Origin: PGZG01 sp046292765
Lineage (GTDB): Bacteria > Pseudomonadota > Gammaproteobacteria > Pseudomonadales > Alcanivoracaceae
Assembly (NCBI GenBank): GCA_046292765.1
Contig: JBKBQA010000004.1
Span: 186,001-250,000, forward strand
Reading direction: 5' to 3'
DNA: 64,000 bases
Shown here: positions 9,056 through 17,532 of the stretch, in pieces
Layout: every line of letters starts with the position of its first letter
Position numbering within the stretch: position 1 is the first letter of the stretch
Translations under genes and position numbers: made by a program
Notes under the pieces: model-generated
Databases searched by the model: none
What the model was told of the DNA's origin: nothing
Seen by the model: only the letters and a program-made list of their open reading frames with translations

Positions 9056-9877
9056 GTGTCCGAACTGGTGACCATTACCGTTGCAGATCATGTTGCCCAT
9101 GTGGTGCTGAATCGCCCCGACAAGCTCAATGCACTGAGCCCGCCCATGTTCGAGGCGATTATCGCCGCTGCCGAGCGCCTGCGAACCGATACCCGAGTCA
9201 GGGCTGTGGTGCTGTCTGGCGCCGGGCGAGGTTTTTGTGCGGGTCTGGATCTGGCCAATTTTGCCGATCCTGGCTTCGTTCAGGATTTCTTCGAAGGCGA
9301 CAAAGCCGGTTACTGGCCCAACTTTTATCAGCAACCGGGCTACGCCTGGAAACAGGTGCCGGTGCCGGTGATCGCTGCACTGCACGGAGTCGTGTTTGGA
9401 GGCGGTATTCAGATAGCGCTGGGAGCCGATATCCGTATCGCCGCGCCCGATACGCGCCTGTCGGTGATGGAGGTCCGCTGGGGGCTGATTCCGGATATGT
9501 CAGGGTCGCAGACATTGCGTGATCTGGTGCGGCTGGATGTGGCAAAGGAGCTGGTATTTACCGGTCGGATTGTCGAGGCAGACGAGGCAGCCCGCATCGG
9601 TCTGGTGACGCGACTGGCGGACGATCCGGTGGCCGAGGCTCTGGCACTGGCGGGTGAGATTGCCGGCCGTAACCCGGAGGCGGTCAGTCTGGCGAAGTAT
9701 TTGCTCGAACACAGTCGCCATGGCGATGCGCTGGCAGGGCTGGAGATGGAAGAATGTCTGCAAAAACGGCTGCTGACATCGCCCAACCAGATCGAGGCGG
9801 TACAGGCCGGCACGGCCCGGCGGCCCGCCGTGTTTCAGCCGCGACGGTTTGCTGATTACGATGAGATTCGCCGCTGA
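9056..9877 (+). CDS. Enoyl-CoA hydratase/isomerase family protein
   Basis: A 273-residue crotonase-fold protein. The N-terminal 'VVLNRPDKLNALS' and the oxyanion-hole segments 'SGAGRGFCAGLDL' and 'LHGVVFGGGIQIALGADI' are clear. A typical long crotonase has Glu residues at both catalytic positions; here the second region reads 'VRWGLIPDMSGSQTL', resembling dienoyl-CoA isomerase/hydratase types, so the exact reaction is open. The GTG start at 9056 is chosen because GGAG ends seven bases upstream; the open frame extends back to a TTG at 8987 without a ribosome site. Confidence 0.88.
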   Translation: MSELVTITVADHVAHVVLNRPDKLNALSPPMFEAIIAAAERLRTDTRVRAVVLSGAGRGFCAGLDLANFADPGFVQDFFEGDKAGYWPNFYQQPGYAWKQVPVPVIAALHGVVFGGGIQIALGADIRIAAPDTRLSVMEVRWGLIPDMSGSQTLRDLVRLDVAKELVFTGRIVEADEAARIGLVTRLADDPVAEALALAGEIAGRNPEAVSLAKYLLEHSRHGDALAGLEMEECLQKRLLTSPNQIEAVQAGTARRPAVFQPRRFADYDEIRR

Positions 9878-9884
9878 TGGCGGG

Positions 9885-9913
9885 TTGAGAACAACAACGG
9901 GCTGACCTATTCT
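9885..9913 (+). promoter_or_regulatory. Sigma-70-type promoter of the globin leader
   Basis: TTGAGA (9885-9890), a 17-nt spacer, then TATTCT (9908-9913). This sits just after the crotonase stop and predicts transcription from about 9920 into a structured leader ahead of the globin gene. Confidence 0.55.
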
Positions 9914-9919
9914 TGAAGC

Positions 9920-10057
9920 GGTGTCCGCTGCCTGTATCGAGTGCCGCGGTCAGTGCGAAATAGTCTTGTCGGTCAGGCAGGCAGCCCTGGGCTGCGGGGC
10001 CTGATAGTCGAAGGCGCGAATTCCGGTGATGTGAGGGCCGGGCTTCGCGCCTTTTTT
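9920..10057 (+). ncRNA. Candidate small RNA or attenuator leader upstream of the globin gene
   Basis: Between the promoter (9885-9913) and an intrinsic terminator (10011-10057) is a non-coding stretch of roughly 138 nt that can fold locally, for example the CAGCC/GGCTG hairpin near 9980-9995. It matches no RNA family I recognise. It could be a free-standing small RNA, or a leader whose termination controls the downstream globin gene, whose ATG is 36 nt past the U-tract. No open frame explains the stretch. Confidence 0.4.
10011..10057 (+). terminator. Rho-independent terminator before the globin gene
   Basis: A perfect 10-bp stem, AAGGCGCGAA (10011-10020) with TTCGCGCCTT (10044-10053), runs directly into six T residues (10052-10057). 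The loop is 23 nt. It could end crotonase or leader transcripts, or act as an attenuator for the globin gene. Confidence 0.7.
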
Positions 10058-10092
10058 GTTTCTGGTCTGACACGGCCATTGGGGGTGGGGAG

Positions 10093-11043
10093 ATGCAGAC
10101 GAATCAATATCAGGTGCAGGCCTCGGTGCAGAGACTGCAGGACAGGATGGAGGCGTTTTCGCTGGATTTCTTTTCCCGGCTTTTTACGGTGGTGCCAGCG
10201 CTGGAGTCGCTGTTTGTCTCTGAAGAGTCGCGCCGTTTGAAGCTGCGCGCCATGCTGTCGACGTTGGCCAACTGCCGCGATCTGGAACGGCTCATGCCAG
10301 CGATTCGTCGGCTGGGAGACCGCCATCGCAACTACGGGGTCGGATCGGGCGATTATGCTCCCTTGTGTTCAGTGCTGCTGGGCAGCGTGTCCCGTATCGA
10401 CCCGGAAGGAGCAGGCACGTCGGTGCAACAGGCATGGCAAGTGTTACTCGAACAAGTATGTGCAGTCATGGCGCCTGGGTACGAGGGGAGTATCTTCACT
10501 GATGTATTGCCATCCGCGCCCGAGCCCGGGGCAGTGTCAGCGGTGCGAGATGAATCACTGTATGAACGGGTTGGTGGCGTGGAGGCTGTCGAAAGAGTGC
10601 ACCTGCGCTTCTATCAAACCCTGTTTGCCGATGACTGGCTCGGGCATTTTTTTGCTACCAAAAGCATCAGTTCGCTGGTCCTGAAACAAACCCGCTTCAT
10701 GGTGGCGGCGTTCGGAGGGCCGGATGATTATCGCTGGGACAGTCCCGCCGTTGCGCATATGCACATGTATGTCACTGGCGAGCAAGCCGACGTGCGCGAG
10801 ATTTTGCTCCGTAACGCCATCCGTCAGGAAGGACACGATCAATCTGTCGAGGATCGTTGGCTGGCGGTGGATCAGGCTTTTCGGCCCGCCATCGTCAAGC
10901 AGCATCCCGACGAGTGCGTTATGCGTTGTCCCGGTCAGATGGCCATCAGTGCGGCGCGACCGGGAGGGTATCGACCGCCGTCACTTATTCCGCGGCCAGC
11001 GGTGGTTATGGCAGGGGGGAGCGTGACTCAGTTGCAGTACTGA
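10093..11043 (+). CDS. Two-domain globin: single-domain-type globin fused to a truncated 2/2 globin
   Basis: The 316-residue protein carries two different globins in tandem. Residues 10 to about 130 look like a neuroglobin/flavohaemoglobin-type 3/3 globin: 'FFSRLFTVVPALESLF', then 'RRLKLRAMLSTLANC', then 'RRLGDRHRNYGV' with H78 as proximal F8 histidine. Residues 155-268 look like a truncated 2/2 haemoglobin: 'SLYERVGGVEAVERVHLRFY', 'FGGPDDY', and 'AHMHMYV' with H222 as probable proximal ligand. A tail of about 45 residues with C275 and C279 matches nothing I know. Expected chemistry is haem binding with O2/NO reactions in the cytoplasm. The ATG has GGGGAG immediately upstream. The 3' end overlaps the convergent gene by 16 bp. 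Confidence 0.75.
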   Translation: MQTNQYQVQASVQRLQDRMEAFSLDFFSRLFTVVPALESLFVSEESRRLKLRAMLSTLANCRDLERLMPAIRRLGDRHRNYGVGSGDYAPLCSVLLGSVSRIDPEGAGTSVQQAWQVLLEQVCAVMAPGYEGSIFTDVLPSAPEPGAVSAVRDESLYERVGGVEAVERVHLRFYQTLFADDWLGHFFATKSISSLVLKQTRFMVAAFGGPDDYRWDSPAVAHMHMYVTGEQADVREILLRNAIRQEGHDQSVEDRWLAVDQAFRPAIVKQHPDECVMRCPGQMAISAARPGGYRPPSLIPRPAVVMAGGSVTQLQY

Positions 11044-11357
11044 CCGTAGCGCATTAGCGCCCGAGTGCCGCCACGGTCGACCAAGTCGACCCAGACCTGC
11101 ATGACATCGCCGGTGCGACGGTTAGTGAGATCGCTGAAGCCCCGTTCAAGATTGCCACTGAGACGGTCGCCGGCTTTGGGGCGTTCGCCCCTGATGATCT
11201 TGATCAGAATCTGTCCCTGTGGCGAGTCGAGCAGCACGTAATCGCAGTTGCGGGAAATGATCACGGTGCCTTCGGCGGCATGGAGCAGGGCCGGTGTAGA
11301 ACCCAGAGCCAGCGTCAGCAGCATGATCCGCAACGGTCTGGCGGGGAAAAACCTCAT
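11028..11357 (-). CDS. Small exported protein of unknown function
   Basis: This 109-residue protein has an N-terminal signal peptide ('MRFFPARPLRIMLLTLALG' then 'LHAAEG'), so it is probably periplasmic. The mature part of about 80 residues has two cysteines (in 'SRNCDYVLL' and the C-terminal 'YGQYCN') that could form a disulphide. I do not recognise a family. The start at 11357 has GGAG ten bases upstream; an extension to 11390 adds a charged stretch before the signal peptide and is less likely. Its last 16 bp overlap the end of the convergent globin gene. Confidence 0.65.
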   Translation of the reverse strand: MRFFPARPLRIMLLTLALGSTPALLHAAEGTVIISRNCDYVLLDSPQGQILIKIIRGERPKAGDRLSGNLERGFSDLTNRRTGDVMQVWVDLVDRGGTRALMRYGQYCN

Positions 11358-11549
11358 TATTATTATTCTCCACTTGCGGCGTAGCATCATTCTGGCCCCA
11401 TTCTGCAGAAAAAAGACCTGCTTTACATCACAGAAGAAAGAATGAGTTCCCGGAGTGGCGCCTTCCCATGAAAGTGCCTTGCCTTGCCACCTTTTTGTGT
11501 CAGGCGGAGCCTCTGGTTGCCCGATGTGTGCGGGGTGACGTCGGTGGGG

Positions 11550-11939
11550 CTAGTCGTACTGGTGACATTCGCGGGTGCTGTCGGGGCCGATCAACAGCGC
11601 GCTGCTACCCTTGCTGTGGACCTGCCAGTCGTCACCAACGAAGTACACGCCGGATGCTGCGGGTTCCTGGCGCAGCTCCTGCTCGCCCTCGGCGGTGATG
11701 AGGCGAGCGCGATGTGCGTTGACCATCAGCACCAGCTCCATATCATCGTCGCAGCGGTAGCGCTGTTCGGTGATTATTTCCTCGGGAAGTACCGGGGAGT
11801 CTTCCGGTAACGCGACCGGTGGATCGGCTGGCATATCCGCAGGATCGGTCGGAGTGCCAGATAACGGCGCGGGCGCCGGGCTGTCGCTACAGCTCGCCAG
11901 CAGAACCATTAGCGCAATCAGTGCGGCCAGACGCAGCAT
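11550..11939 (-). CDS. MliC-like lysozyme-inhibitor lipoprotein
   Basis: A 129-residue lipoprotein. The signal peptide ends in the lipobox L-L-A-S-C17, followed by a Pro/Asp-rich linker (residues 20-55) and a C-terminal domain of the MliC/PliC type. That domain shows 'YRCDDDMELVL' (C63), 'ASGVYFVGDDWQVHSKGSSALL' and a closing C125. Family members bind C-type lysozyme and protect peptidoglycan from the outer membrane's periplasmic face. The assignment is by motif pattern; the domain is short but the spacing fits well. It stands alone, 86 bp beyond the acyl-CoA dehydrogenase stop. Confidence 0.75.
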   Translation of the reverse strand: MLRLAALIALMVLLASCSDSPAPAPLSGTPTDPADMPADPPVALPEDSPVLPEEIITEQRYRCDDDMELVLMVNAHRARLITAEGEQELRQEPAASGVYFVGDDWQVHSKGSSALLIGPDSTRECHQYD

Positions 11940-12025
11940 CGGCAGTCCTCAGAAAGGGTTACCTGATTATGCCCGACATACAGCTGAGGGGAAGAGCCGG
12001 GCGGTTTGCACCGCCCGGCAGAGGC

Positions 12026-13231
12026 TTACTTCAGTTCTTTTGACGACAGCCCGAGCAGACGACGGGCGATGATCAGCTGCTGGATCTGCTGGGTGCCCTC
12101 GAAGATATCGAGAATCTTCGAGTCGCGGGCCCATTTCTCAAGCAGCTCGTCCTCGCCGTAGCCGATGCTTCCGGCCAGCTCGACGCAGCGCAGGGTGATG
12201 TGGTTGCCCACCCGGCCCGCCTTGGCTTTGGAGATCGACGCCTCCAGTGAGTTGGACTTCTTGTTGTCCGCCATCCAGGCCGCTTTCATGGCCAGCCAGT
12301 AGGCCGCCTCCCAGTCTGCTTCCATCTTGTAGATTTCCGCTTCGACGGCACTGGCGTTGTCGACCGGCTTGCTGTAGTTCAGCGTGGTGTGTTCCTTCAG
12401 CAGCTCGCGGATCCGATCCAGCGAGGCCTTGGCGCAACCCAGTGCGAAGCAGGCCACCAGCGGACGGGTGTTGTCGAAGGTTTCCATCACGCCGGCAAAG
12501 CCCTTGGCGACATCAATCTCCGGATTGCCGAGCAGGTTTTCCGCCGGCACGCGACAATCGGTGAAGTTGATGGCGGCGGTATCCGAGGCGCGAATGCCGA
12601 GCTTGTGTTCGAGACGCGCCAGATCCATGCCTGGGGTGCCCCACTCGACCACGAACGACTTGATCGCCGCACGACCCAGTGCCGGATCCAGTGTTGCCCA
12701 GACCACCACGCAATCGGCGCGTTGGCCAGAGGTGACGTAGATCTTCTCGCCGTTCAACACATAGTGATCGCCATCCTTGATGGCGGTGGTGCGAATCGCT
12801 GCCGAGTCCGAGCCACAACCCGGCTCGGTGATTGCCATCGCCGCCCACTTGCCCTTGAAGCGCTCCAGCTGCTCGTCGTTGGCCACTGCCGCAATCGCTG
12901 CGTTACCGAGGCCCTGACGCGGCATGGCGAGCAGAAAGCCGACATCGCCATAGGACAGCTCCAGGGCACCGAGACAGGTGCTCATGTTGGCGCCATTTTT
13001 TACCGAACCATCGTCGGTGATCCGGCCCTTTCCGGTCTGGCTGGCGCCAGCGCTGGATTCCGGGTCGCCCTCGTTGAAGCCATCCAGTACCGAAGCAAGC
13101 ATATCCAGCTCTTTCGGATATTCGTGTTCGGCGCGGTCATACTTCCGTGAGATCGGCCGGAATACGTTCAGTGCTACCTGATGGGCATTATTGATAATTG
13201 GCCGGAATTTCTTCGGGATTTCGATATTCAT
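12026..13231 (-). CDS. Acyl-CoA dehydrogenase family protein (first of a pair)
   Basis: A 401-residue FAD-dependent acyl-CoA dehydrogenase. The signature 'AITEPGCGSDSAAIRT' and the C-terminal 'LDIFEGTQQIQQLIIARRLLG' are typical of the family, which introduces a 2,3 double bond into acyl-CoA and passes electrons to ETF. Its ATG is 18 bp after the stop of the companion dehydrogenase (13250-14557) with a GGGAGA site, so they form an operon. Paired, non-identical acyl-CoA dehydrogenases can form heteromeric enzymes in steroid degraders; whether that applies here is open. Chain-length preference cannot be read from sequence. Confidence 0.92.
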   Translation of the reverse strand: MNIEIPKKFRPIINNAHQVALNVFRPISRKYDRAEHEYPKELDMLASVLDGFNEGDPESSAGASQTGKGRITDDGSVKNGANMSTCLGALELSYGDVGFLLAMPRQGLGNAAIAAVANDEQLERFKGKWAAMAITEPGCGSDSAAIRTTAIKDGDHYVLNGEKIYVTSGQRADCVVVWATLDPALGRAAIKSFVVEWGTPGMDLARLEHKLGIRASDTAAINFTDCRVPAENLLGNPEIDVAKGFAGVMETFDNTRPLVACFALGCAKASLDRIRELLKEHTTLNYSKPVDNASAVEAEIYKMEADWEAAYWLAMKAAWMADNKKSNSLEASISKAKAGRVGNHITLRCVELAGSIGYGEDELLEKWARDSKILDIFEGTQQIQQLIIARRLLGLSSKELK

Positions 13232-13249
13232 GCTGTCAGTCTCCCGTGA

Positions 13250-14557
13250 TTAAAGGTGCAGGCCGCCGAAGGCGATACCAAGAACGCGCAGATCGCGATA
13301 CCAGCGCTCCACCGGATATTCGTGGGTAAAGCCGTGGCCGCCGAGTAGTTGAACGCCGTCGGTGCCGATCTTCATGGCTTTGTCTTTCACCAGCGTGCGA
13401 GCCAAATGGGCTTCGCGCTGGAACGACTTTCCCTGTTCGGCGCGGCATACTGCGCGATAGGTCAGCATGCGCATGGCATCAATTTCGATGGCCATGTCGG
13501 CGATAATGAAGGCCACCGCCTGACGGTAGCTGATCGGTTCGCCAAACGCCTTGCGCTCGTTGCAGTAGGGAATGACATAGTCGATCACCGCCTGACAGGT
13601 GCCGATGGCCAGAGCGCACCAGCCGAGTGTGCCCAGATCGACCAGCGCCCGGTAATTGAAATCGCCGTTGCCCAGCTTGTTGGCTGCGGGCACTCGGACG
13701 TTTTCCAGGATCAGCGGTCGACAGGCAGCAGCGCGAATGCCCATGGTCGGGTCATCGCTGCAGCTCAGACCTTCGCTACCGCCTTCGACAATAAACACCG
13801 CCGGGCCGTCGCTGGTTTGTGCCGCCACCAGAAACAGCTCTGCTTCAGCTGCCAGCGGTACCAGGCTCTTCTTGCCGTTCAGAATCCACTGGTCGCCTTG
13901 CTGAACGGCGGTGGTGGAGAGCTGCATCGGGTCAAATAGCAGTGTCGGTTCGGCAATGGCGATGGCCGCCTTGGGCGGTTTCTCCTCGGTAAAGGCAGGC
14001 AGGTAACGGGACTGCTGGTCTGCCGTGCCCCATGCGGTGAGCGCATTGGCGACCCCGGTGGGGGCGAGAATGGCCACTGCCTGCCCCATGTCGCCATGGG
14101 CAAGATCCTCGGCCACCAGCATGCCGGTGACGGTGGAGCGCTCGCCGGCGGCGCCACCCAGCGCTTCGGGCACGGCGAAATAATTCAGGCCAAGCTCCAG
14201 TGCCGCTGCCAACGTCTCGTCGCTGGTGGCATGGGCCATGTCGGCTTTTTCGCCGGCCGGGCGCAGCACATCGCGGGCAAAGGCCTGCACCGAGTCGCGG
14301 ATCATCTGCTGCTCGTCGGTGATGTTCAGGTCGAACAGGTCGGTGGTGTGGCCGGGGGCGGTCAGGCGCTCCGGCTTGTCGAGCTTCTTCGCGGCCTTGA
14401 AGGTTCGGGCGGTGGTGGTGATCACCCGGAAGCCGGTCTTGGTCAGGGTGTAGGCCATGCGCTCGAAAAACTTGCGCAGGCCGATCTTGTCCAGCACTTC
14501 GGAGCTGGCCAGCTTGTTCAGGGAGCTGAGCGCATAGCCGACTGCATCTTTGGCCAT
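13250..14557 (-). CDS. Acyl-CoA dehydrogenase family protein (second of a pair)
   Basis: This 435-residue protein is a divergent acyl-CoA dehydrogenase with an extra N-terminal region of about 70 residues ('MAKDAVGYALSSLNKLASSE...') before the usual 'DLNITDEQQMIRDSVQAFARD' start. The C-terminus 'GVQLLGGHGFTHEYPVERWYRD' is typical. The FAD-contact region 'AIAIAEPTLLF' departs from the usual GSD motif, suggesting altered catalysis. The start at 14557 has GAGGA upstream. It is the promoter-proximal gene of the pair with 12026-13231. Confidence 0.9.
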   Translation of the reverse strand: MAKDAVGYALSSLNKLASSEVLDKIGLRKFFERMAYTLTKTGFRVITTTARTFKAAKKLDKPERLTAPGHTTDLFDLNITDEQQMIRDSVQAFARDVLRPAGEKADMAHATSDETLAAALELGLNYFAVPEALGGAAGERSTVTGMLVAEDLAHGDMGQAVAILAPTGVANALTAWGTADQQSRYLPAFTEEKPPKAAIAIAEPTLLFDPMQLSTTAVQQGDQWILNGKKSLVPLAAEAELFLVAAQTSDGPAVFIVEGGSEGLSCSDDPTMGIRAAACRPLILENVRVPAANKLGNGDFNYRALVDLGTLGWCALAIGTCQAVIDYVIPYCNERKAFGEPISYRQAVAFIIADMAIEIDAMRMLTYRAVCRAEQGKSFQREAHLARTLVKDKAMKIGTDGVQLLGGHGFTHEYPVERWYRDLRVLGIAFGGLHL

Positions 14558-14796
14558 TGGGGCAATCCTCTGGGTGGATGAAACGCCCCGGATTATGCGC
14601 GGCTCTCGGGATAACCCCTTGACCGCGCCGCCTGTCGCGGCAGTCACCAGAGCAATCATTGCGAGTCTGTGAAGGCCACAGACGCTGAAAAAATGTATCC
14701 CGGGATAGCTGGTCTGGCCGGCAGCGGCTATGCTCTGGCTGTTTTGTGACCAATCAGTCACAAATGCCAGCAAGTACAAATTCGAGGGACATGAGC

Positions 14797-15371
14797 ATGA
14801 AGAAGGCACTGGCAGTGCTGCTCGGGCTGGTTATGGTCTGGCCAGCCATGGTGTGGGCGGAGAGAGTAGGTCACTCCAGTGCAGTGACGCAGGACCTGGA
14901 AGATGACGACGACGATGGCGAGTTGCTACCCGTGTTGCAGCAGAGCGACGAAGACGAGTGGCTGCAGCGTGACAGTGACCGAGTTGCAGTGGACATCGCA
15001 CTGATCAACCGGCCGTGGCAGAAAACGCCTTTTGAGGGCCGCTTCTTCGATATCCCGGAGCAGGAGCTTGCCGCCGCCTGGCCGCGCCTGATGCGTGGAT
15101 TGTTGATTCCCTATCCCTCGGCAGACTACCTGAAGCTGCGGGTCGGTTGACCTTCGGAGCGCGCCAGAGTCGGGCCCGTGATTACTTCGAGGCATCATTC
15201 GCCGAGGTGGATGACATGGCGGTGATTCATTATGAATTTGCCAACGCGCTGCTCTACATGAACAAGGCCCGTGACGCGGAAGAAATACTGGATCACCTGA
15301 CCCGGGCCCGCAATATGTCTCCCGGGTTTGCCATGGAAGCGCTCGACAGCATGTATGCCGCCGAGCGGTAA
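14797..15371 (+). pseudogene. Broken gene for a secreted TPR-like protein
   Basis: The first frame (14797-15150, 117 codons) has a signal peptide ('MKKALAVLLGLVMVWPAMVWA'), an acidic run (DLEDDDDDGE), and ends abruptly at '...YLKLRVG'. The next frame continues at once from a TTG at 15147 to 15371 ('TFGARQSRARDYFEASF', then 'MAVIHYEFANALLYMNKARD'), a helical TPR-like segment with no ribosome site of its own. The simplest reading is a single ancestral gene now split, by one lost base or an internal deletion at about 15145. The alternative is two coupled ORFs overlapping as TTGA. The function of the intact protein is unknown. Confidence 0.5.
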
Positions 15372-15390
15372 CGGCATTCGACCGGGTGCG

Positions 15391-15927
15391 TCAGCGGATG
15401 TCGAACAGCAGGTTCAGGCCAAGGAAGAATTCGGCATCCCACTGCTCCTTGTCGAAGCCGTAGAGGGGGCGGGCGCCGATGTCCAGTAGCCAGTGGGTGC
15501 GAAGCTGATGCTGGGCGCCAAACTCTCCGGCTACCACAGTCTGGTCGTTGTCCTTGCCGGCCACGCGGAGCCGGCTGCGACCGGCAACGAGCCCCGCATA
15601 GGGTTCAAAGCCTGCGATCCGGATGTCATGAGCGTGATAGCGCAAACTGGCCAGCGTGACGGTCAGATTGGCTTGTGCCCGTGAGGTATCAAAGCGGGCA
15701 TTATTGCGCTCCCAGGATGCCTGTACCGACCAGTTCGGGTCGAACCGCTTGCCGACACGAAAGCCCGGCAGGGTGGTCCGTGTCAGACGATCCTCGGCGC
15801 GGCTGCGGATATCCCAGATATGTTCGCTCACGTGGCCGCCTACCCACGAATAGCGTTGGGGGACATCCAGTTCGGCGTGAGCTGACGTGATCAGCCCGGC
15901 GAGGGCGGCGATAAGGGCGCGTCTCAT
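15391..15927 (-). CDS. Small outer-membrane beta-barrel protein (OmpA/OmpW-like fold)
   Basis: A 178-residue exported protein. After the signal peptide ('MRRALIAALAGLITSAHA') come alternating hydrophobic/polar strands such as 'WSVQASWERNNARF', 'ANLTVTLASLRYHA' and 'FEPYAGLVAGRSRLRV'. It ends in 'FFLGLNLLFDIR', resembling a final outer-membrane strand, although the last residue is Arg, not the usual Phe. The size suits an eight-stranded barrel. The start at 15927 has GGAAG upstream; an earlier in-frame Met at 15948 is less likely. The specific function is unknown. Confidence 0.7.
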   Translation of the reverse strand: MRRALIAALAGLITSAHAELDVPQRYSWVGGHVSEHIWDIRSRAEDRLTRTTLPGFRVGKRFDPNWSVQASWERNNARFDTSRAQANLTVTLASLRYHAHDIRIAGFEPYAGLVAGRSRLRVAGKDNDQTVVAGEFGAQHQLRTHWLLDIGARPLYGFDKEQWDAEFFLGLNLLFDIR

Positions 15928-16006
15928 GGTGACTTCCATCCGGTTCAATTCAACATCGGCAGAGTCTGCGAAAGAGTGGCCGGGAATGTAAGCCCGTCTG
16001 ACAAAA

Positions 16007-17038
16007 TCATGACAATCCCGATTCGGGACTCTGCAGGCCCCGGTAAGTGGTTTCGATCAGAATGCGCAGCATCCCCAGCAGCGGGATCACCAGCACCATG
16101 GCAGCAATGCCGCCGACGTGCCCGGCAATCACCACTGCCACCATCGCCACGGCCGGGTGCAGATTGACGCTGCCAGCCAGCAGAAAAGGGATCACCACTG
16201 CGTTGTCGAAGCCGAAACCGATCGCCAGCACCAGCACAATTTCCATCAGCATGGCGGGATCGAGTCCCGGTCCGGCAATCAGCATCAGTACCGGGGCCAC
16301 CGTGGCGAGCAGCGGACCGAGGTAGGGCACCAGTCCTGCCACCCCGGTAAGCAGACCGAGCATGATCGGAGAGGGCATGCCGATCAGCCAGAAACCGATC
16401 GCGGTGATGGACGCCAGAATCAGCGCCTGCAGTACCAGCCCGCGCAGGTAGGCTTGCAGTCGGGTACACACCCGGTGGTACATCAGCCAGCCCAGCTCGA
16501 ACTGTGCATTGGGTAGCAGGCTCAGGGCGCGATCGCGCAGGCTCCGGTAGTCGCGCAGCAGGAACCAGGCCAGCAGCGGGACCAGTGCCAGATTGAGTAG
16601 TACATTGGCAAGCCAGGAGGTGGAGGCCAGCAGCCGCTCGGCTTGAACCCAGCTGCCGGGATTCAGGGCAGCGGCCTGATCAGCGAGGTGCAGGCGAAGA
16701 CCGAACACGGCCTCGAGTCGGCCGTCTGTGTCGGCAAGGAAGGTGAGGATCCCGGCCTGCAATTTCTCCAGATCCGTTCCGAGCTGGGGCAGGTAGTCTC
16801 GTCCGAGGTCAATGCCGTGGGTGACGCCGTACACCAGCAGCAGCAGCGGCGGCAACAGGGCCACGGCAATGGCGAGGTCCTTGCGCAGCCCGGACGACTG
16901 CAGTTGGCTGACAATCGGTTCGAGCAAAAGATAAAACAGGATGCAGAGCAGCGCCGCGAGCCAGAGAGGCTTGAGCAGGTATCCGAGCGCCAGCGCTGCC
17001 AGCAGGCCGAGCAGCAAACGGGTGGGCCAGCGCGTCAT
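16007..17038 (-). CDS. AI-2E family transporter (PerM-like permease)
   Basis: A 343-residue polytopic membrane protein of the AI-2E/TqsA/PerM family, with about seven to eight hydrophobic segments and a C-terminal 'GLVPYLGPLLATVAPVLML' motif. Family members export small molecules such as autoinducer-2, or act as Na+/H+ or solute permeases; the substrate is not predictable. Its ATG overlaps the stop of the preceding cyclic-nucleotide-binding gene, so the two are translated in a coupled way. Confidence 0.88.
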   Translation of the reverse strand: MTRWPTRLLLGLLAALALGYLLKPLWLAALLCILFYLLLEPIVSQLQSSGLRKDLAIAVALLPPLLLLVYGVTHGIDLGRDYLPQLGTDLEKLQAGILTFLADTDGRLEAVFGLRLHLADQAAALNPGSWVQAERLLASTSWLANVLLNLALVPLLAWFLLRDYRSLRDRALSLLPNAQFELGWLMYHRVCTRLQAYLRGLVLQALILASITAIGFWLIGMPSPIMLGLLTGVAGLVPYLGPLLATVAPVLMLIAGPGLDPAMLMEIVLVLAIGFGFDNAVVIPFLLAGSVNLHPAVAMVAVVIAGHVGGIAAMVLVIPLLGMLRILIETTYRGLQSPESGLS

Positions 17039-17523
17039 TGGTCGATCACCTCGCTCTGGTTGCTACGATGCAGTCGCGCCACCAGCAGTCGCGCGAGATT
17101 GGTCATAATGGCGAGACCAGCCTTCGGACGGTGGGTGACGAATTCCTCCAGCTGGAACCGAACCAGAAAGGAAACGGTGGACTCCGTGATGGCAATGGCA
17201 CTGGCGGAGCGGGGGGCATCCTGCAGCAGCGCCGATTCGCCGAAGAAATCACCCGGCCCCAGCTCGGCGATGCGCTGGCACCCGCTTTCGATGGCGATCT
17301 GCCCGCTCAGGATTACCGCTGCCGAGACACCGGCCTCGCCCTCGCGGAACAGATATTCACCGGGTTGATAGTGGCGCAGGTGGGTTTTCTCCAGCAGGCG
17401 CTCACAGGCCGTCGCAGGGATGCCTTTCAGCAATGGTGTCTGCCGCCAGACGTTACGCAGTATCTCGGCGGGGTCCTGTCGGCGGAACGGGTTTTGCCAA
17501 AGATGGCGTGGCAAGGCGGGCAC
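17035..17523 (-). CDS. Stand-alone cyclic-nucleotide-binding domain protein
   Basis: A 162-residue protein made of a Crp-like cNMP-binding domain ('HYQPGEYLFREGEAGVSAAVILSGQIAI', then the phosphate-binding cassette-like 'LGPGDFFGESALLQDAPRSASAIA') and a final helix, with no DNA-binding helix-turn-helix. The 'GESALL...RSA' cassette is close to the consensus needed for cyclic-nucleotide binding. The start is a GTG at 17523 with GAGGA six bases upstream. It overlaps the AI-2E permease start by ATGA, suggesting it gates or regulates that permease; this is inference. Confidence 0.85.
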   Translation of the reverse strand: MPALPRHLWQNPFRRQDPAEILRNVWRQTPLLKGIPATACERLLEKTHLRHYQPGEYLFREGEAGVSAAVILSGQIAIESGCQRIAELGPGDFFGESALLQDAPRSASAIAITESTVSFLVRFQLEEFVTHRPKAGLAIMTNLARLLVARLHRSNQSEVIDQ

Positions 17524-17532
17524 GGGATGTCC

